Source of the DNA: Arenicola marina
Lineage: Eukaryota > Annelida > Polychaeta > Arenicolidae
DNA: 64,000 bases
Direction: 5' to 3'
NCBI GenBank assembly: GCA_964019135.1
Contig: OZ025253.1
Location: 1,954,233 to 2,018,232 of the forward strand
Shown here piece after piece: positions 9,201 to 20,930 of the stretch; position 1 is the stretch's first letter, and each line of letters starts with the position of its first letter. The position numbers and the translations under genes were made by a program. The notes below the pieces were generated by a model. That model worked only from the letters and a program-made list of their open reading frames with translations, did no database searches and was not told the DNA's origin.

Positions 9201-12200
9201 AGGGCACTAAACCAACAGACGTCACCTACGCGGCACTGGGCCAACGTGTATCACCAACAGGGCACTAAACCAACAGACGTCACCTACGCGGCACTGGGCC
9301 AACGTGTATCACCAACAGGGCACTAAACCAACAGACATCACCTACGCGGCACTGGGCCAACGTGTATCACCAACAGGGCACTAAACCAACAGACGTCACC
9401 TACGCGGCACTGGGCCAACGTGTATCACCAACAGGGCACTAAACCAACAGACGTCACCTACGCGGCACTGGGCCAACGTGTATCACCAACAGGGCACTAA
9501 ACCAACAGACGTCACCTACGCGGCACTGGGCCAACGTGTATCACCAACAGGGCACTAAACCAACAGACATCACCTACGCGGCACTGGGCCAACGTGTATC
9601 ACCAACAGGGCACTAAACCAACAGACGTCACCTACGCGGCACTGGGCCAACGTGTATCACCAACAGGGCACTAAACCAACAGACGTCACCTACGCGGCAC
9701 TGGGCCAACGTGTATCACCAACAGGGCACTAAACCAACAGACGTCACCTACGCGGCACTGGGCCAACGTGTATCACCAACAGGGCACTAAACCAGCAGAC
9801 GTCACCTACGCGGCACTGGGCCAACGTGTATCACCAACAGGGCACTAAACCAACAGACGTCACCTACGCGGCACTGGGCCAACGTGTATCACCAACAGGG
9901 CACTAAACCAACAGACGTCACCTACGCGGCACTGGGCCAACGTGTATCACCAACAGGGCACTAAACCAACAGACGTCACCTACGCGGCACTGGGCCAACG
10001 TGTATCACCAACAGGGCACTAAACCAACAGACGTCACCTACGCGGCACTGGGCCAACGTGTATCACCAACAGGGCACTAAACCAACAGACGTCACCTACG
10101 CGGCACTGGGCCAACGTGTATCACCAACAGGGCACTAAACCAACAGACGTCACCTACGCGGCACTGGGCCAACGTGTATCACCAACAGGGCACTAAACCA
10201 ACAGACGTCACCTACGCGGCACTGGGCCAACGTGTATCACCAACAGGGCACTAAACCAACAGACGTCACCTACGCGGCACTGGGCCAACGTGTATCACCA
10301 ACAGGGCACTAAGCCAACAGACGTCACCTACGCGGCACTGGGCCAACGTGTATCACCAACAGGGCACTAAACCAACAGACGTCACCTACGCGGCACTGGG
10401 CCAACGTGTATCACCAACAGGGCACTAAACCAACAGACGTCACCTACGCGGCACTGGGCCAACGTGTATCACCAACAGGGCACTAAACCAACAGACGTCA
10501 CCTACGCGGCACTGGGCCAACGTGTATCACCAACAGGGCACTAAACCAACAGACGTCACCTACGCGGCACTGGGCCAACGTGTATCACCAACAGGGCACT
10601 AAACCAACAGACGTCACCTACGCGGCACTGGGCCAACGTGTATCACCAACAGGGCACTAAACCAACAGACGTCACCTACGCGGCACTGGGCCAACGTGTA
10701 TCACCAACAGGGCACTAAACCAACAGACGTCACCTACGCGGCACTGGGCCAACGCGTATCACCAACAGGGCACTAAACCAACAGACGTCACCTACGCGGC
10801 ACTGGGCCAACGTGTATCACCAACAGGGCACTAAACCAACAGACGTCACCTACGCGGCACTGGGCCAACGTGTATCACCAACACGGCACTAAACCAACAG
10901 ACGTCACCTACGCGGCACTGGGCCAACGTGTATCACCAACAGGGCACTAAACCAACAGACGTCACCTACGCGGCACTGGGCCAACGTGTATCACCAACAG
11001 GGCACTAAACCAACAGACGTCACCTACGCGGCACTGGGCCAACGTGTATCACCAACAGGGCACTAAACCAACAGACGTCACCTACGCGGCACTAGGCCAA
11101 CGTGTATCACCAACAGGGCACTAAACCAACAGACGTCACCCACGCGGCACTGGGCCAACGTGTATCACCAACAGGGCACTAAACCAACAGACGTCACCTA
11201 CGCGGCACTGGGCCAACGTGTATCACCAACAGGGCACTAAACCAACAGACGTCACCTACGCGGCACTGGGCCAACGTGTATCACCAACAGGGCACTAAAC
11301 CAACAGACGTCACCTACGCGGCACTGGGCCAACGTGTATCACCAACAGGGCACTAAACCAACAGACGTCACCTACGCGGCACTGGGCCAACGTGTATCAC
11401 CAACAGGGCACTAAACCAACAGACGTCACCTACGCGGCACTAGGCCAACGTGTATCACCAACAGGGCACTAAACCAACAGACGTCACCTACGCGGCACTG
11501 GGCCAACGTGTATCACCAACAGGGCACTAAACCAACAGACGTCACCTACGCGGCACTGGGCCAACGTGTATCACCAACAGGGCACTAAACCAACAGACGT
11601 CACCTACGCGGCACTAGGCCAACGTGTATCACCAACAGGGCACTAAACCAACAGACGTCACCTACGCGGCACTGGGCCAACGTGTATCACCAACAGGGCA
11701 CTAAACCAACAGACATCACCTACGCGGCACTAGGCCAACGTGTATCACCAACAGGGCACTAAACCAACAGACATCACCTACGCGGCACTAGGCCAACGTG
11801 TATCACCAACAGGGCACTAAACCAACAGACGTCACCTACGCGGCACTAGGCCAACGTGTATCACCAACAGGGCACTAAACCAACAGACGTCACCTACGCG
11901 GCACTGGGCCAACGTGTATCACCAACAGGGCACTAAACCAACAGACGTCACCTACGCGGCACTGGGCCAACGTGTATCACCAACAGGGCACTAAACCAAC
12001 AGACGTCACCTACGCGGCACTGGGCCAACGTGTATCACCAACAGGGCACTAAACCAACAGACGTCACCTACGCGGCACTGGGCCAACGTGTATCACCAAC
12101 AGGGCACTAAACCAACAGACGTCACCTACGCGGCACTGGGCCAACGTGTATCACCAACAGGGCACTAAACCAACAGACGTCACCTACGCGGCACTGGGCC

Positions 12201-13900
12201 AACGTGTATCACCAACAGGGCACTAAACCAACAGACGTCACCTACGCGGCACTAGGCCAACGTGTATCACCAACAGGGCACTAAACCAACAGACGTCACC
12301 TACGCGGCACTGGGCCAACGTGTATCACCAACAGGGCACTAAACCAACAGACGTCACCTACGCGGCACTAGGCCAACGTGTATCACCAACAGGGCACTAA
12401 ACCAACAGACGTCACCTACGCGGCACTGGGCCAACGTGTATCACCAACAGGGCACTAAACCAACAGACGTCACCTACGCGGCACTGGGCCAACGTGTATC
12501 ACCAACAGGGCACTAAACCAACAGACGTCACCTACGCGGCACTGGGCCAACGTGTATCACCAACAGGGCACTAAACCAACAGACGTCACCTACGCGGCAC
12601 TGGGCCAACGTGTATCACCAACAGGGCACTAAACCAACAGACGTTACCTACGCGGCACTGGGCCAACGTGTATCACCAACAGGGCACTAAACCAACAGAC
12701 GTTACCTACGCGGCACTGGGCCAACGTGTATCACCAACAGGGCACTAAACCAACAGACGTCACCTACGCGGCACTGGGCCAACGTGTATCACCAACAGGG
12801 CACTAAACCAACAGACGTCACCTACGCGGCACTGGGCCAACGTGTATCACCAACAGGGCACTAAACCAACAGACGTCACCTACGCGGCACTGGGCCAACG
12901 TGTATCACCAACAGGGCACTAAACCAACAGACGTCACCTACGCGGCACTGGGCCAACGTGTATCACCAACAGGGCACTAAACCAACAGACGTCACCTACG
13001 CGGCACTGGGCCAACGTGTATCACCAACAGGGCACTAAACCAACAGACGTCACCTACGCGGCACTGGGCCAACGTGTATCACCAACAGGGCACTAAACCA
13101 ACAGACGTTACCTACGCGGCACTGGGCCAACGTGTATCACCAACAGGGCACTAAACCAACAGACGTCACCTACGCGGCACTGGGCCAACGTGTATCACCA
13201 ACAGGGCACTAAACCAACAGACGTTACCTACGCGGCACTGGGCCAACGTGTATCACCAACAGGGCACTAAACCAACAGACGTCACCTACGCGGCACTGGG
13301 CCAACGTGTATCACCAACAGGGCACTAAACCAACAGACGTCACCTACGCGGCACTGGGCCAACGTGTATCACCAACAGGGCACTAAACCAACAGACGTCA
13401 CCTACGCGGCACTGGGCCAACGTGTATCACCAACAGGGCACTAAACCAACAGACGTCACCTACGCGGCACTGGGCCAACGTGTATCACCAACAGGGCACT
13501 AAGCCAACAGACATCACCTACGCGGCACTGGGCCAACGTGTATCACCAACAGGGCACTAAACCAACAGACGTCACCTACGCGGCACTGGGCCAACGTGTA
13601 TCACCAACAGGGCACTAAACCAACAGACATCACCTACGCGGCACTGGGCCAACGTGTATCACCAACAGGGCACTAAACCAACAGACATCACCTACGCGGC
13701 ACTGGGCCAACGTGTATCACCAACAGGGCACTAAACCAACAGACGTCACCTACGCGGCACTGGGCCAACGTGTATCACCAACAGGGCACTAAACCAACAG
13801 ACGTCACCTACGCGGCACTGGGCCAACGTGTATCACCAACAGGGCACTAAACCAACAGACGTCACCTACGCGGCACTGGGCCAACGTGTATCACCAACAG

Positions 13901-14480
13901 GGCACTAAACCAACAGACGTCACCTACGCGGCACTAGGCCAACGTGTATCACCAACAGGGCACTAAGCCAACAGACATCACCTACGCGGCACTGGGCCAA
14001 CGTGTATCACCAACAGGGCACTAAACCAACAGACATCACCTACGCGGCACTGGGCCAACGTGTATCACCAACAGGGCACTAAACCAACAGACGTCACCTA
14101 CGCGGCACTAGGCCAACGTGTATCACCAACAGGGCACTAAACCAACAGACGTCACCTACGCGGCACTGGGCCAACGTGTATCACCAACAGGGCACTAAAC
14201 CAACAGACGTCACCTACGCGGCACTGGGCCAACGTGTATCACCAACAGGGCACTAAACCAACAGACGTCACCTACGCGGCACTGGGCCAACGTGTATCAC
14301 CAACAGGGCACTAAACCAACAGACGTCACCTACGCGGCACTAGGCCAACGTGTATCACCAACAGGGCACTAAGCCAACAGACATCACCTACGCGGCACTG
14401 GGCCAACGTGTATCACCAACAGGGCACTAAACCAACAGACATCACCTACGCGGCACTGGGCCAACGTGTATCACCAACAC
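13901..14480. repeat. Seven-unit higher-order repeat inside array 3
   Basis: A diagnostic run of three units (CACTAGG variant, then AAGCC+GACATC, then GACATC) at 13901-14074 recurs at 14307-14480, exactly 406 bp (7 x 58) later. A related AAGCC+GACATC unit lies at 13495, eight units before the first. This is the footprint of local block duplication by unequal exchange. Confidence 0.75.
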
Positions 14481-16569
14481 GGCACTAAACCAACAGACGT
14501 TACCTACGCGGCACTGGGCCAACGTGTATCACCAACACGGCACTAAACCAACAGACGTCACCTACGCGGCACTGGGCCAACGTGTATCACCAACACGGCA
14601 CTAAACCAACAGACATCACCTACGCGGCACTGGGCCAACGTGTATCACCAACACGGCACTAAACCAACAGACGTTACCTACGCGGCACTGGGCCAACGTG
14701 TATCACCAACAGGGCACTAAACCAACAGACGTCACCTACGCGGCACTGGGCCAACGTGTATCACCAACAGGGCACTAAACCAACAGACGTCACCTACGCG
14801 GCACTGGGCCAACGTGTATCACCAACACGGCACTAAACCAACAGACGTCACCTACGCGGCACTGGGCCAACGTGTATCACCAACAGGGCACTAAACCAAC
14901 AGACGTCACCTACGCGGCACTAGGCCAACGCGTATCACCAACAGGGCACTAAACCAACAGACGTTACCTACGCGGCACTGGGCCAACGTGTATCACCAAC
15001 AGGGCACTAAACCAACAGACGTTACCTACGCGGCACTGGGCCAACGTGTATCACCAACACGGCACTAAACCAACAGACGTTACCTACGCGGCACTGGGCC
15101 AACGTGTATCACCAACAGGGCACTAAACCAACAGACGTTACCTACGCGGCACTGGGCCAACGTGTATCACCAACAGGGCACTAAACCAACAGACGTTACC
15201 TACGCGGCACTGGGCCAACGTGTATCACCAACAGGGCACTAAACCAACAGACGTCACCTACGCGGCACTGGGCCAACGTGTATCACCAACAGGGCACTAA
15301 ACCAACAGACGTTACCTACGCGGCACTGGGCCAACGTGTATCACCAACAGGGCACTAAACCAACAGACGTTACCTACGCGGCACTGGGCCAACGTGTATC
15401 ACCAACAGGGCACTAAACCAACAGACGTTACCTACGCGGCACTGGGCCAACGTGTATCACCAACAGGGCACTAAACCAACAGACGTCACCTACGCGGCAC
15501 TGGGCCAACGTGTATCACCAACAGGGCACTAAACCAACAGACGTCACCTACGCGGCACTGGGCCAACGTGTATCACCAACAGGGCACTAAACCAACAGAC
15601 GTCACCTACGCGGCACTGGGCCAACGTGTATCACCAACAGGGCACTAAACCAACAGACGTTACCTACGCGGCACTGGGCCAACGTGTATCACCAACAGGG
15701 CACTAAACCAACAGACGTTACCTACGCGGCACTGGGCCAACGTGTATCACCAACAGGGCACTAAACCAACAGACGTCACCTACGCGGCACTGGGCCAACG
15801 TGTATCACCAACAGGGCACTAAACCAACAGACGTTACCTACGCGGCACTGGGCCAACGTGTATCACCAACAGGGCACTAAACCAACAGACGTTACCTACG
15901 CGGCACTGGGCCAACGTGTATCACCAACAGGGCACTAAACCAACAGACGTTACCTACGCGGCACTGGGCCAACGTGTATCACCAACAGGGCACTAAACCA
16001 ACAGACGTCACCTACGCGGCACTGGGCCAACGTGTATCACCAACAGGGCACTAAACCAACAGACGTCACCTACGCGGCACTGGGCCAACGTGTATCACCA
16101 ACAGGGCACTAAACCAACAGACGTCACCTACGCGGCACTGGGCCAACGTGTATCACCAACAGGGCACTAAACCAACAGACGTCACCTACGCGGCACTGGG
16201 CCAACGTGTATCACCAACAGGGCACTAAACCAACAGACGTCACCTACGCGGCACTGGGCCAACGTGTATCACCAACAGGGCACTAAACCAACAGACGTCA
16301 CCTACGCGGCACTGGGCCAACGTGTATCACCAACAGGGCACTAAACCAACAGACGTCACCTACGCGGCACTGGGCCAACGTGTATCACCAACAGGGCACT
16401 AAACCAACAGACGTCACCTACGCGGCACTGGGCCAACGTGTATCACCAACAGGGCACTAAACCAACAGACGTCACCTACGCGGCACTGGGCCAACGTGTA
16501 TCACCAACAGGGCACTAAACCAACAGACGTCACCTACGCGGCACTGGGCCAACGTGTATCACCAACAGG

Positions 16570-17095
16570 GCACTAAACCAACAGACGTCACCTAGGCGGC
16601 ACTGGGCCAACGTGTATCACCAACAGGGCACTAAACCAACAGACGTCACCTACGCGGCACTAGGCCAACGTGTATCACCAACAGGGCACTAAACCAACAG
16701 ACGTCACCTAGGCGGCACTGGGCCAACGCGTATCACCAACAGGGCACTAAACCAACAGACGTCACCTACGCGGCACTAGGCCAACGTGTATCACCAACAG
16801 GGCACTAAACCAACAGACGTCACCTAGGCGGCACTGGGCCAACGTGTATCACCAACAGGGCACTAAACCAACAGACGTCACCTACGCGGCACTAGGCCAA
16901 CGTGTATCACCAACAGGGCACTAAACCAACAGACGTCACCTAGGCGGCACTGGGCCAACGTGTATCACCAACAGGGCACTAAACCAACAGACGTCACCTA
17001 CGCGGCACTAGGCCAACGCGTATCACCAACAGGGCACTAAACCAACAGACGTCACCTACGCGGCACTAGGCCAACGCGTATCACCAACAGGGCAC
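16570..17095. repeat. Dimeric (116-bp) higher-order repeat at the 3' end of array 3
   Basis: Unit types alternate strictly: CTAGGCGG...CACTGGG, then CTACGCGG...CACTAGG, four times over from about 16590 to 17000, ending with a further CTACGCGG/CACTAGG copy. The amplified module here is a pair of units, unlike the monomer-by-monomer pattern of most of the array. Confidence 0.8.
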
Positions 17096-17100
17096 TAAAC

Positions 17101-17345
17101 CCACGAGCATCACCCGCGCGGCATTGAACTTACAAGCCAGACCACTAAGGCAGTTGACACCACGCCTACCGTGCACTCCTCCGATACCATTTGCCCTGGA
17201 ACATGAGATAACACCAAATCAGTAACTGGACAATGATCGTTTACGCCAATCCTGACATACAGATGCTTCGCATATTACACCATACCACTTGGGTTTACAG
17301 ACACTGAATAGACAGTATTATATGGCGGTGGCCATTGCATATCTT
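17101..17345. other. Unannotated sequence after array 3
   Basis: The first ~40 bases still resemble a heavily diverged 58-bp unit (CCACGAGCATCACCCGCGCG). Beyond that I see no gene or repeat. Confidence 0.45.
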
Positions 17346-17510
17346 ATATCACTCGGAGATGATACACTAGGGACACCCAATAAGCATTCCTACTTTTATC
17401 ACTCGGAGATGATACACTAGGGACACCCAATAAGCATTCCTACTTATAATACTCGGAGACGATACGCTAGGGACACCCAATAAACATTCCTACTTATCAC
17501 ACTCAGAGAT
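17346..17510. repeat. Short 50-bp tandem repeat, about 3.2 copies
   Basis: ACTCGGAGATGATACACTAG recurs at 17351 and 17401, then with changes at 17451 and, truncated, at 17501. The period is exactly 50 bp and the first two copies are nearly identical. The sequence is unrelated to array 1 despite the shared period. Confidence 0.9.
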
Positions 17511-17898
17511 GCGTGCTGAGATAAACCCATCTCGCACGAGAAGCAATGCCATATGTACTTTCTCGCTCGAATAGAACTTCAAACGTCGCCATTAAGTCAA
17601 CGCGGAGATCTAACAATGACAATAATACTCACGACTACACGTAAATATTTCGTAAAAATCATAACAGTGGCGCTCAATAGCACCTGTAACTACGTGTTGC
17701 ACGTGATGTGTTTCCTGGGAGATATGACGTCGCCAAAGTGGTTACTGAGCTGGTATACCTAACAAACATATTGTTTTAGGCAAAATGGTATTTATTTCTT
17801 AACATAAACCTTTTGTTTCGTAAATTGTAGCTATTAGGTCTGTAGTTTGAGTTCATATGATTCAGGTCTATAGCTAATTAGTTCAGTTGGTTTGTTGA
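17511..17898. other. Unannotated sequence
   Basis: A 69-codon open frame at 17553-17762 shows no motif or composition that supports a gene. No repeats or RNA genes are recognised. Confidence 0.45.
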
Positions 17899-17924
17899 AA
17901 CTATATATGTAAATATTTCGCGCA

Positions 17925-18004
17925 TTGACACCGCGGTAGCCACAAGAGGACACGTATACCGGGAGCGTTTTTGTAATTCACACCCGGTTGGCGCTTGCGG
18001 TTCC
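17925..18004 (+). repeat. Left arm of the inverted-repeat pair
   Basis: Pairs with 19553-19628 in reverse complement. The best-matching part is 17965-18004. Confidence 0.75.
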
Positions 18005-18239
18005 GTGATTATGCAGTTGATGATGATTCAAACAGATAGCTGCATGCGGGCGGAAACAGTAAACGTAAACTGTTTTTGAGTCATAGTATGTGTCAAAACG
18101 CCACTAACTGAGTGAGTGTGTGTGGTCAATGACTGTGAAGTGTGATTGCCGAGACTGGCAGGGCTTACTTGCTTACTGCGCTGTCAGTGAATCGTGGGGT
18201 GGGCAGCATTCACATGCAGGATCAGATATATACAATATA

Positions 18240-18780
18240 AACTCTAATCAGTGGCGTGTGCAGGAATCTTAGGGGGGTGGGGGGGGGGGGGGGTTGACGG
18301 GCACGGTAATAAAAAAAATGGCAACTGAGGTGGGGGGGGGGGGAAGCTCTCTTTTTGAGGAAGAATACCATTTTTCAAGGGCCGGCGCGACAGCTCATTG
18401 GGCTAGAGCGCTCGCATTGAGTGCTCTGGTTACCTGAGAGCCTAACGGTACGTGGGTCGGTGGTTCGAGCCCTGCTGTGGCCATGTCTGCGTAGTCGCAG
18501 GATAAAGATCCCATGTCTTTCTTCGTAAAGAGTAGGGGGTTACCCCCGGGGACATGGCTCCACTCTCCCTTCCTTCTCCCATTGACGCGATATGACCAAA
18601 AGTGGTTAAAGCGTCCTGAATAACCAACCAACCAACCATTTTTCAATGCAAAATATAGGCCATCTCAGGCGTGTGCTGCCGCCCCTGTTGAGGAAGAACG
18701 ATATCTGAGGCGGCATGGGCAATGGAAGTTTTCAGTGGACCGCCTCCCCCCGATCATCAAAAAATTGGCGGATCCTAAGT
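18240..18780. repeat. Poly-G-rich interspersed sequence of unknown family, split by the SINE
   Basis: It begins with CAGTGGCGTGTGCAGGAATC and contains uninterrupted G runs of 15 (18279-18293) and 12 (18332-18343). TGAGGAAGAA occurs on both sides of the SINE (about 18356 and 18688), as does an ACTGAGG/TCTGAGG phrase, suggesting an old internally repeated element into which the SINE landed. No coding frame is seen. Confidence 0.4.
18379..18634 (+). mobile_element. tRNA-derived SINE with perfect 12-bp target-site duplication
   Basis: The element is about 256 bp and is flanked by exact ACCATTTTTCAA copies (18367-18378 and 18635-18646). Its head is tRNA-like: a box-A region CAGCTCATTGGGCTAGAGCG (18391-18410) and a box B GGTTCGAGCCC (18462-18472), with a tail-end match TGCTGTGGCC to the 5' GGCCGGCG. 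This is the internal RNA polymerase III promoter of tRNA SINEs. A tRNA-unrelated body follows, and the 3' end is (AACC)n: TAACCAACCAACCAACC. The perfect duplication argues for a fairly recent insertion. It depends on a LINE for movement; none is present here. Minus-strand open frames across it are by-products. Confidence 0.88.
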
Positions 18781-19552
18781 GGGGCCAAGAAACAACTGTT
18801 CGAATAGCTTTGATTTAAATTGTTCTCAAGATTAATATTAAATTAATTGATTCATATAATTTGGGTGAGATAAGATAAGATAACATTTTAGTGGCTAAAT
18901 AAAGTTGCTAATAAACATTGATTTCTTTGTTATAATGTGTCCCAAAACTGGCATTCGCCTCTTTCCCAAACAAGACCGGCCTAATGAAAGCACGTATCGA
19001 TATGTGCTGATAGTATGACGGCACATCACCACACCCCCCACCACTGATTGAATATCCCTGCATGTAGAGCGATGTCACATTGTGCATGTTGTTGACTAAG
19101 CCAATTAATAAAGTTAGGTTGTCAGCTGGGTAACTTGCTTTGAGCAAGTTTGATCGAGGGTCAAGTCGAAAAGCAACTTAATTGAAGAATGAAGGCAAGT
19201 GTAAAGTGTCGTTTGCAAGCCACGCAGTCCTGGCTCGAGCCCAGGCCCGGCTCTCGCTAGGCCTACTTCCTTACTGTGATTCGCAGCCAACTCCGTTACT
19301 GCCCGCCTGCATGGCTTTCTCGCTTAGTCAGTCTCCGCTTCGCCCCTGTCATGGTCTCTAAAAGCACATCAACTTTCTTGACAGTTTCAGCCTCACTGTC
19401 TGTATCACTTTCCTTTTCGGCCAGTGCCCAGTGGCCAGTTTACACTGTCACTGACAGTTTCCGGTGTAGAGAAGTTGGCCTAACTTTCATGCCGGAGGCG
19501 GGGTACTGAATATTCATCAATGTTCATGATTAATTAAAATATGCAAAATTGA

Positions 19553-19628
19553 GGAACCGGAAGCGCCAACCGGGTGCTAATTACAAAAACGCATACCGGG
19601 ATGGGTTTTTCCCGGGAACTGGTGTCAA
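19553..19628 (-). repeat. Right arm of the inverted-repeat pair
   Basis: Reverse complement of 17925-18004, with the best match at 19553-19592. Confidence 0.75.
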
Positions 19629-19672
19629 CATTGGCCACTGACAATAGAGTGCGAGAAGTATATATAATGTAT

Positions 19673-20771
19673 CAATATGATGTTAGGGGACAGGAACACA
19701 TGCGGTGGATTCCCTAACATCATTACCGATGGACGAGTTCTAAAGGTGTTGTTAAAATCTCTTAGGTAATAAATACCATTATAATACGTCTAGCGCGGGG
19801 TGCACACAACTTGATGTATCTCACCCATAAATTCTAGGATAGCGTGTCCTGTCTTCCTCGTGTTTGTCATCTGGGTCTGTGTCCGTCGTCAGGGCGACTG
19901 TACAACGATTAACACGTGATAGGTTTTTCCCGGGTGTACATCGTAAAGATAACGTCCTGTATATCTTCCAATTGTCAACAAAATGCACTGGATATGACAG
20001 ATAATTGTACTTCAAGGTGTCATGTGACTGAATAATGAGGATGTGCCTGGAAACACGCATAAGCTATTGAATCACGTTGTAAATGTTCGACCACAACAGT
20101 GTCAAATACCCGTATGCTCTGCATGCTAAAGAGGAATACACACCTTTCTTGTCTTTCTTGTTTCTCTTATCTCGTTCTCTAGTTGCGACGTTGCCACACT
20201 GCTCACGGGCGCTGAAAGACAGAGCTACATGCTACAGAATCACACTCTAAGAATTCTGTTCAACACCACCGAATTGCCTCAATAATGACTCCCTTTCTGT
20301 GTTATGCGTGTCCAGCATTTTAAATGTTCAAATGAGACTTTCCACACACTACCTTGGTTCTAACTGTACTCAGGTAAAACTGAATGAAAATAATACCATT
20401 CTCAGCGCAAACCGACAATAGCATAAAACGCGTATACATGATCACTACAGCAAACAAGCAAAGAAAAATGAAAAGTGCAAGGAAAACTGAACATCGAACG
20501 AAAAAGAATAGGGAACAACCCTGTAAATGATTCATGTACAACCTAAGAAAAATCCGGGGGTGTTCCACTACAGATACTGCGCAATAACCTATATTCTTAT
20601 AGTGGCCGCTATTTGAGGTGAACACACCCATATAACATCCCCACCCCCGGGTGGACTGTGTGGGGGTGAAGGAGAAGGGCAGCCAGCTTTTTCCTCGCGA
20701 CAGGCTTCGGTGACTCTAGTCATGGTAGCCTCTCAAGTGGAGGCATTTTGAGCCTCGCGTATGGGTGGTGA
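19673..20771. other. Unannotated sequence before array 4
   Basis: I find no supported gene. A 103-codon minus-strand frame at 20320-20631 has a hydrophobic stretch near its middle but no recognisable family, no context and no splice or homology support. About 20640-20771 becomes G-rich and grades into array 4. Confidence 0.45.
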
Positions 20772-20782
20772 GGGGTGGGAGG

Positions 20783-20930
20783 TGCATCAGTCACTCATAG
20801 GTGGGGGGGGGGCAGGAGGGGAGGGAGGTACGTCAGTCACTCATGGGTCGGGGTAAGGAGGGGTGGGAGGTACGTCAGTCACTCATGGGTGGGGGCAAGG
20901 AGAGGTGGCATGAAATGAGGGGTGGGAGGT
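20783..20930. repeat. Irregular short units at the 5' edge of array 4
   Basis: Marker spacings at the very start are 46 bp (20783 to 20829), then 42 bp (20829 to 20871), then the regular 59 bp. The short units lack the GGCATGAAATGAG segment and carry GGGTAAGGAGGGG. The first copy is the most diverged (TGCATC for TACGTC). Confidence 0.85.

Larger units (their letters stand above)
6249..17100. repeat. Array 3: 58-bp minisatellite, about 187 copies
   Basis: The unit begins ggcactaaaccaacagacgt. It starts at 6303 and still starts in phase at 17091, exactly 186 x 58 bp later, with one more partly degenerate copy at the 5' edge. Variation is almost entirely single-base and recurs at a few sites: GACGTC/GACATC, GTCACC/GTTACC, CTACGCGG/CTAGGCGG, CACTGGG/CACTAGG, CAGGGC/CACGGC and GTGTATC/GCGTATC. 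The unit length is not a multiple of three and every frame meets stops, so it is not coding. The + strand is C-rich (my count: 20 C, 13 G per unit) with four CpGs per unit. After 17100 the unit decays into unrelated sequence. Confidence 0.97.
17899..19672. mobile_element. Candidate element bounded by long inverted repeats
   Basis: Bases 17965-18004 and 19553-19592 are inverted copies matching at 37 of 40 positions by my alignment (core GGAACCG/GAAGCGCCAACC... read on the right arm). Weaker similarity continues outward to GGTGTCAA (right 19621-19628, left 17925-17932) and to AT-rich ends, and inward for about 30 bp. This fits terminal inverted repeats of about 100-150 bp around a 1.77-kb non-autonomous DNA transposon, later invaded by a SINE. 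It could instead be two copies of one short repeat family in opposite orientation. I could not define a target-site duplication and I see no transposase frame. Confidence 0.5.

Noticed and set aside
842-17100. CRISPR array
   Set aside because: The repeats are head-to-tail with no unique spacers; whole units are repeated, and the context is animal DNA.
18381-18482. A functional tRNA gene
   Set aside because: The tRNA-like head is continuous with a SINE body and tail inside a perfect target-site duplication. The region between the A and B boxes does not fold as a normal tRNA that I can recognise.
18395-18646. Two - strand frames of 83 and 65 codons
   Set aside because: They fall inside the SINE, which is non-coding.
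19296-19436. Short acidic/basic - strand frame reading ALAEKESDTDSEAETVKK and onward
   Set aside because: It looks compositionally protein-like but is under 50 codons, with stops on both sides and no match that I recognise. It could be a decayed fragment within the inverted-repeat element.
20320-20631. 103-codon - strand frame with a hydrophobic centre
   Set aside because: A single membrane-like stretch in AT-rich DNA is not enough. There is no family, no splice context and no neighbouring exon.
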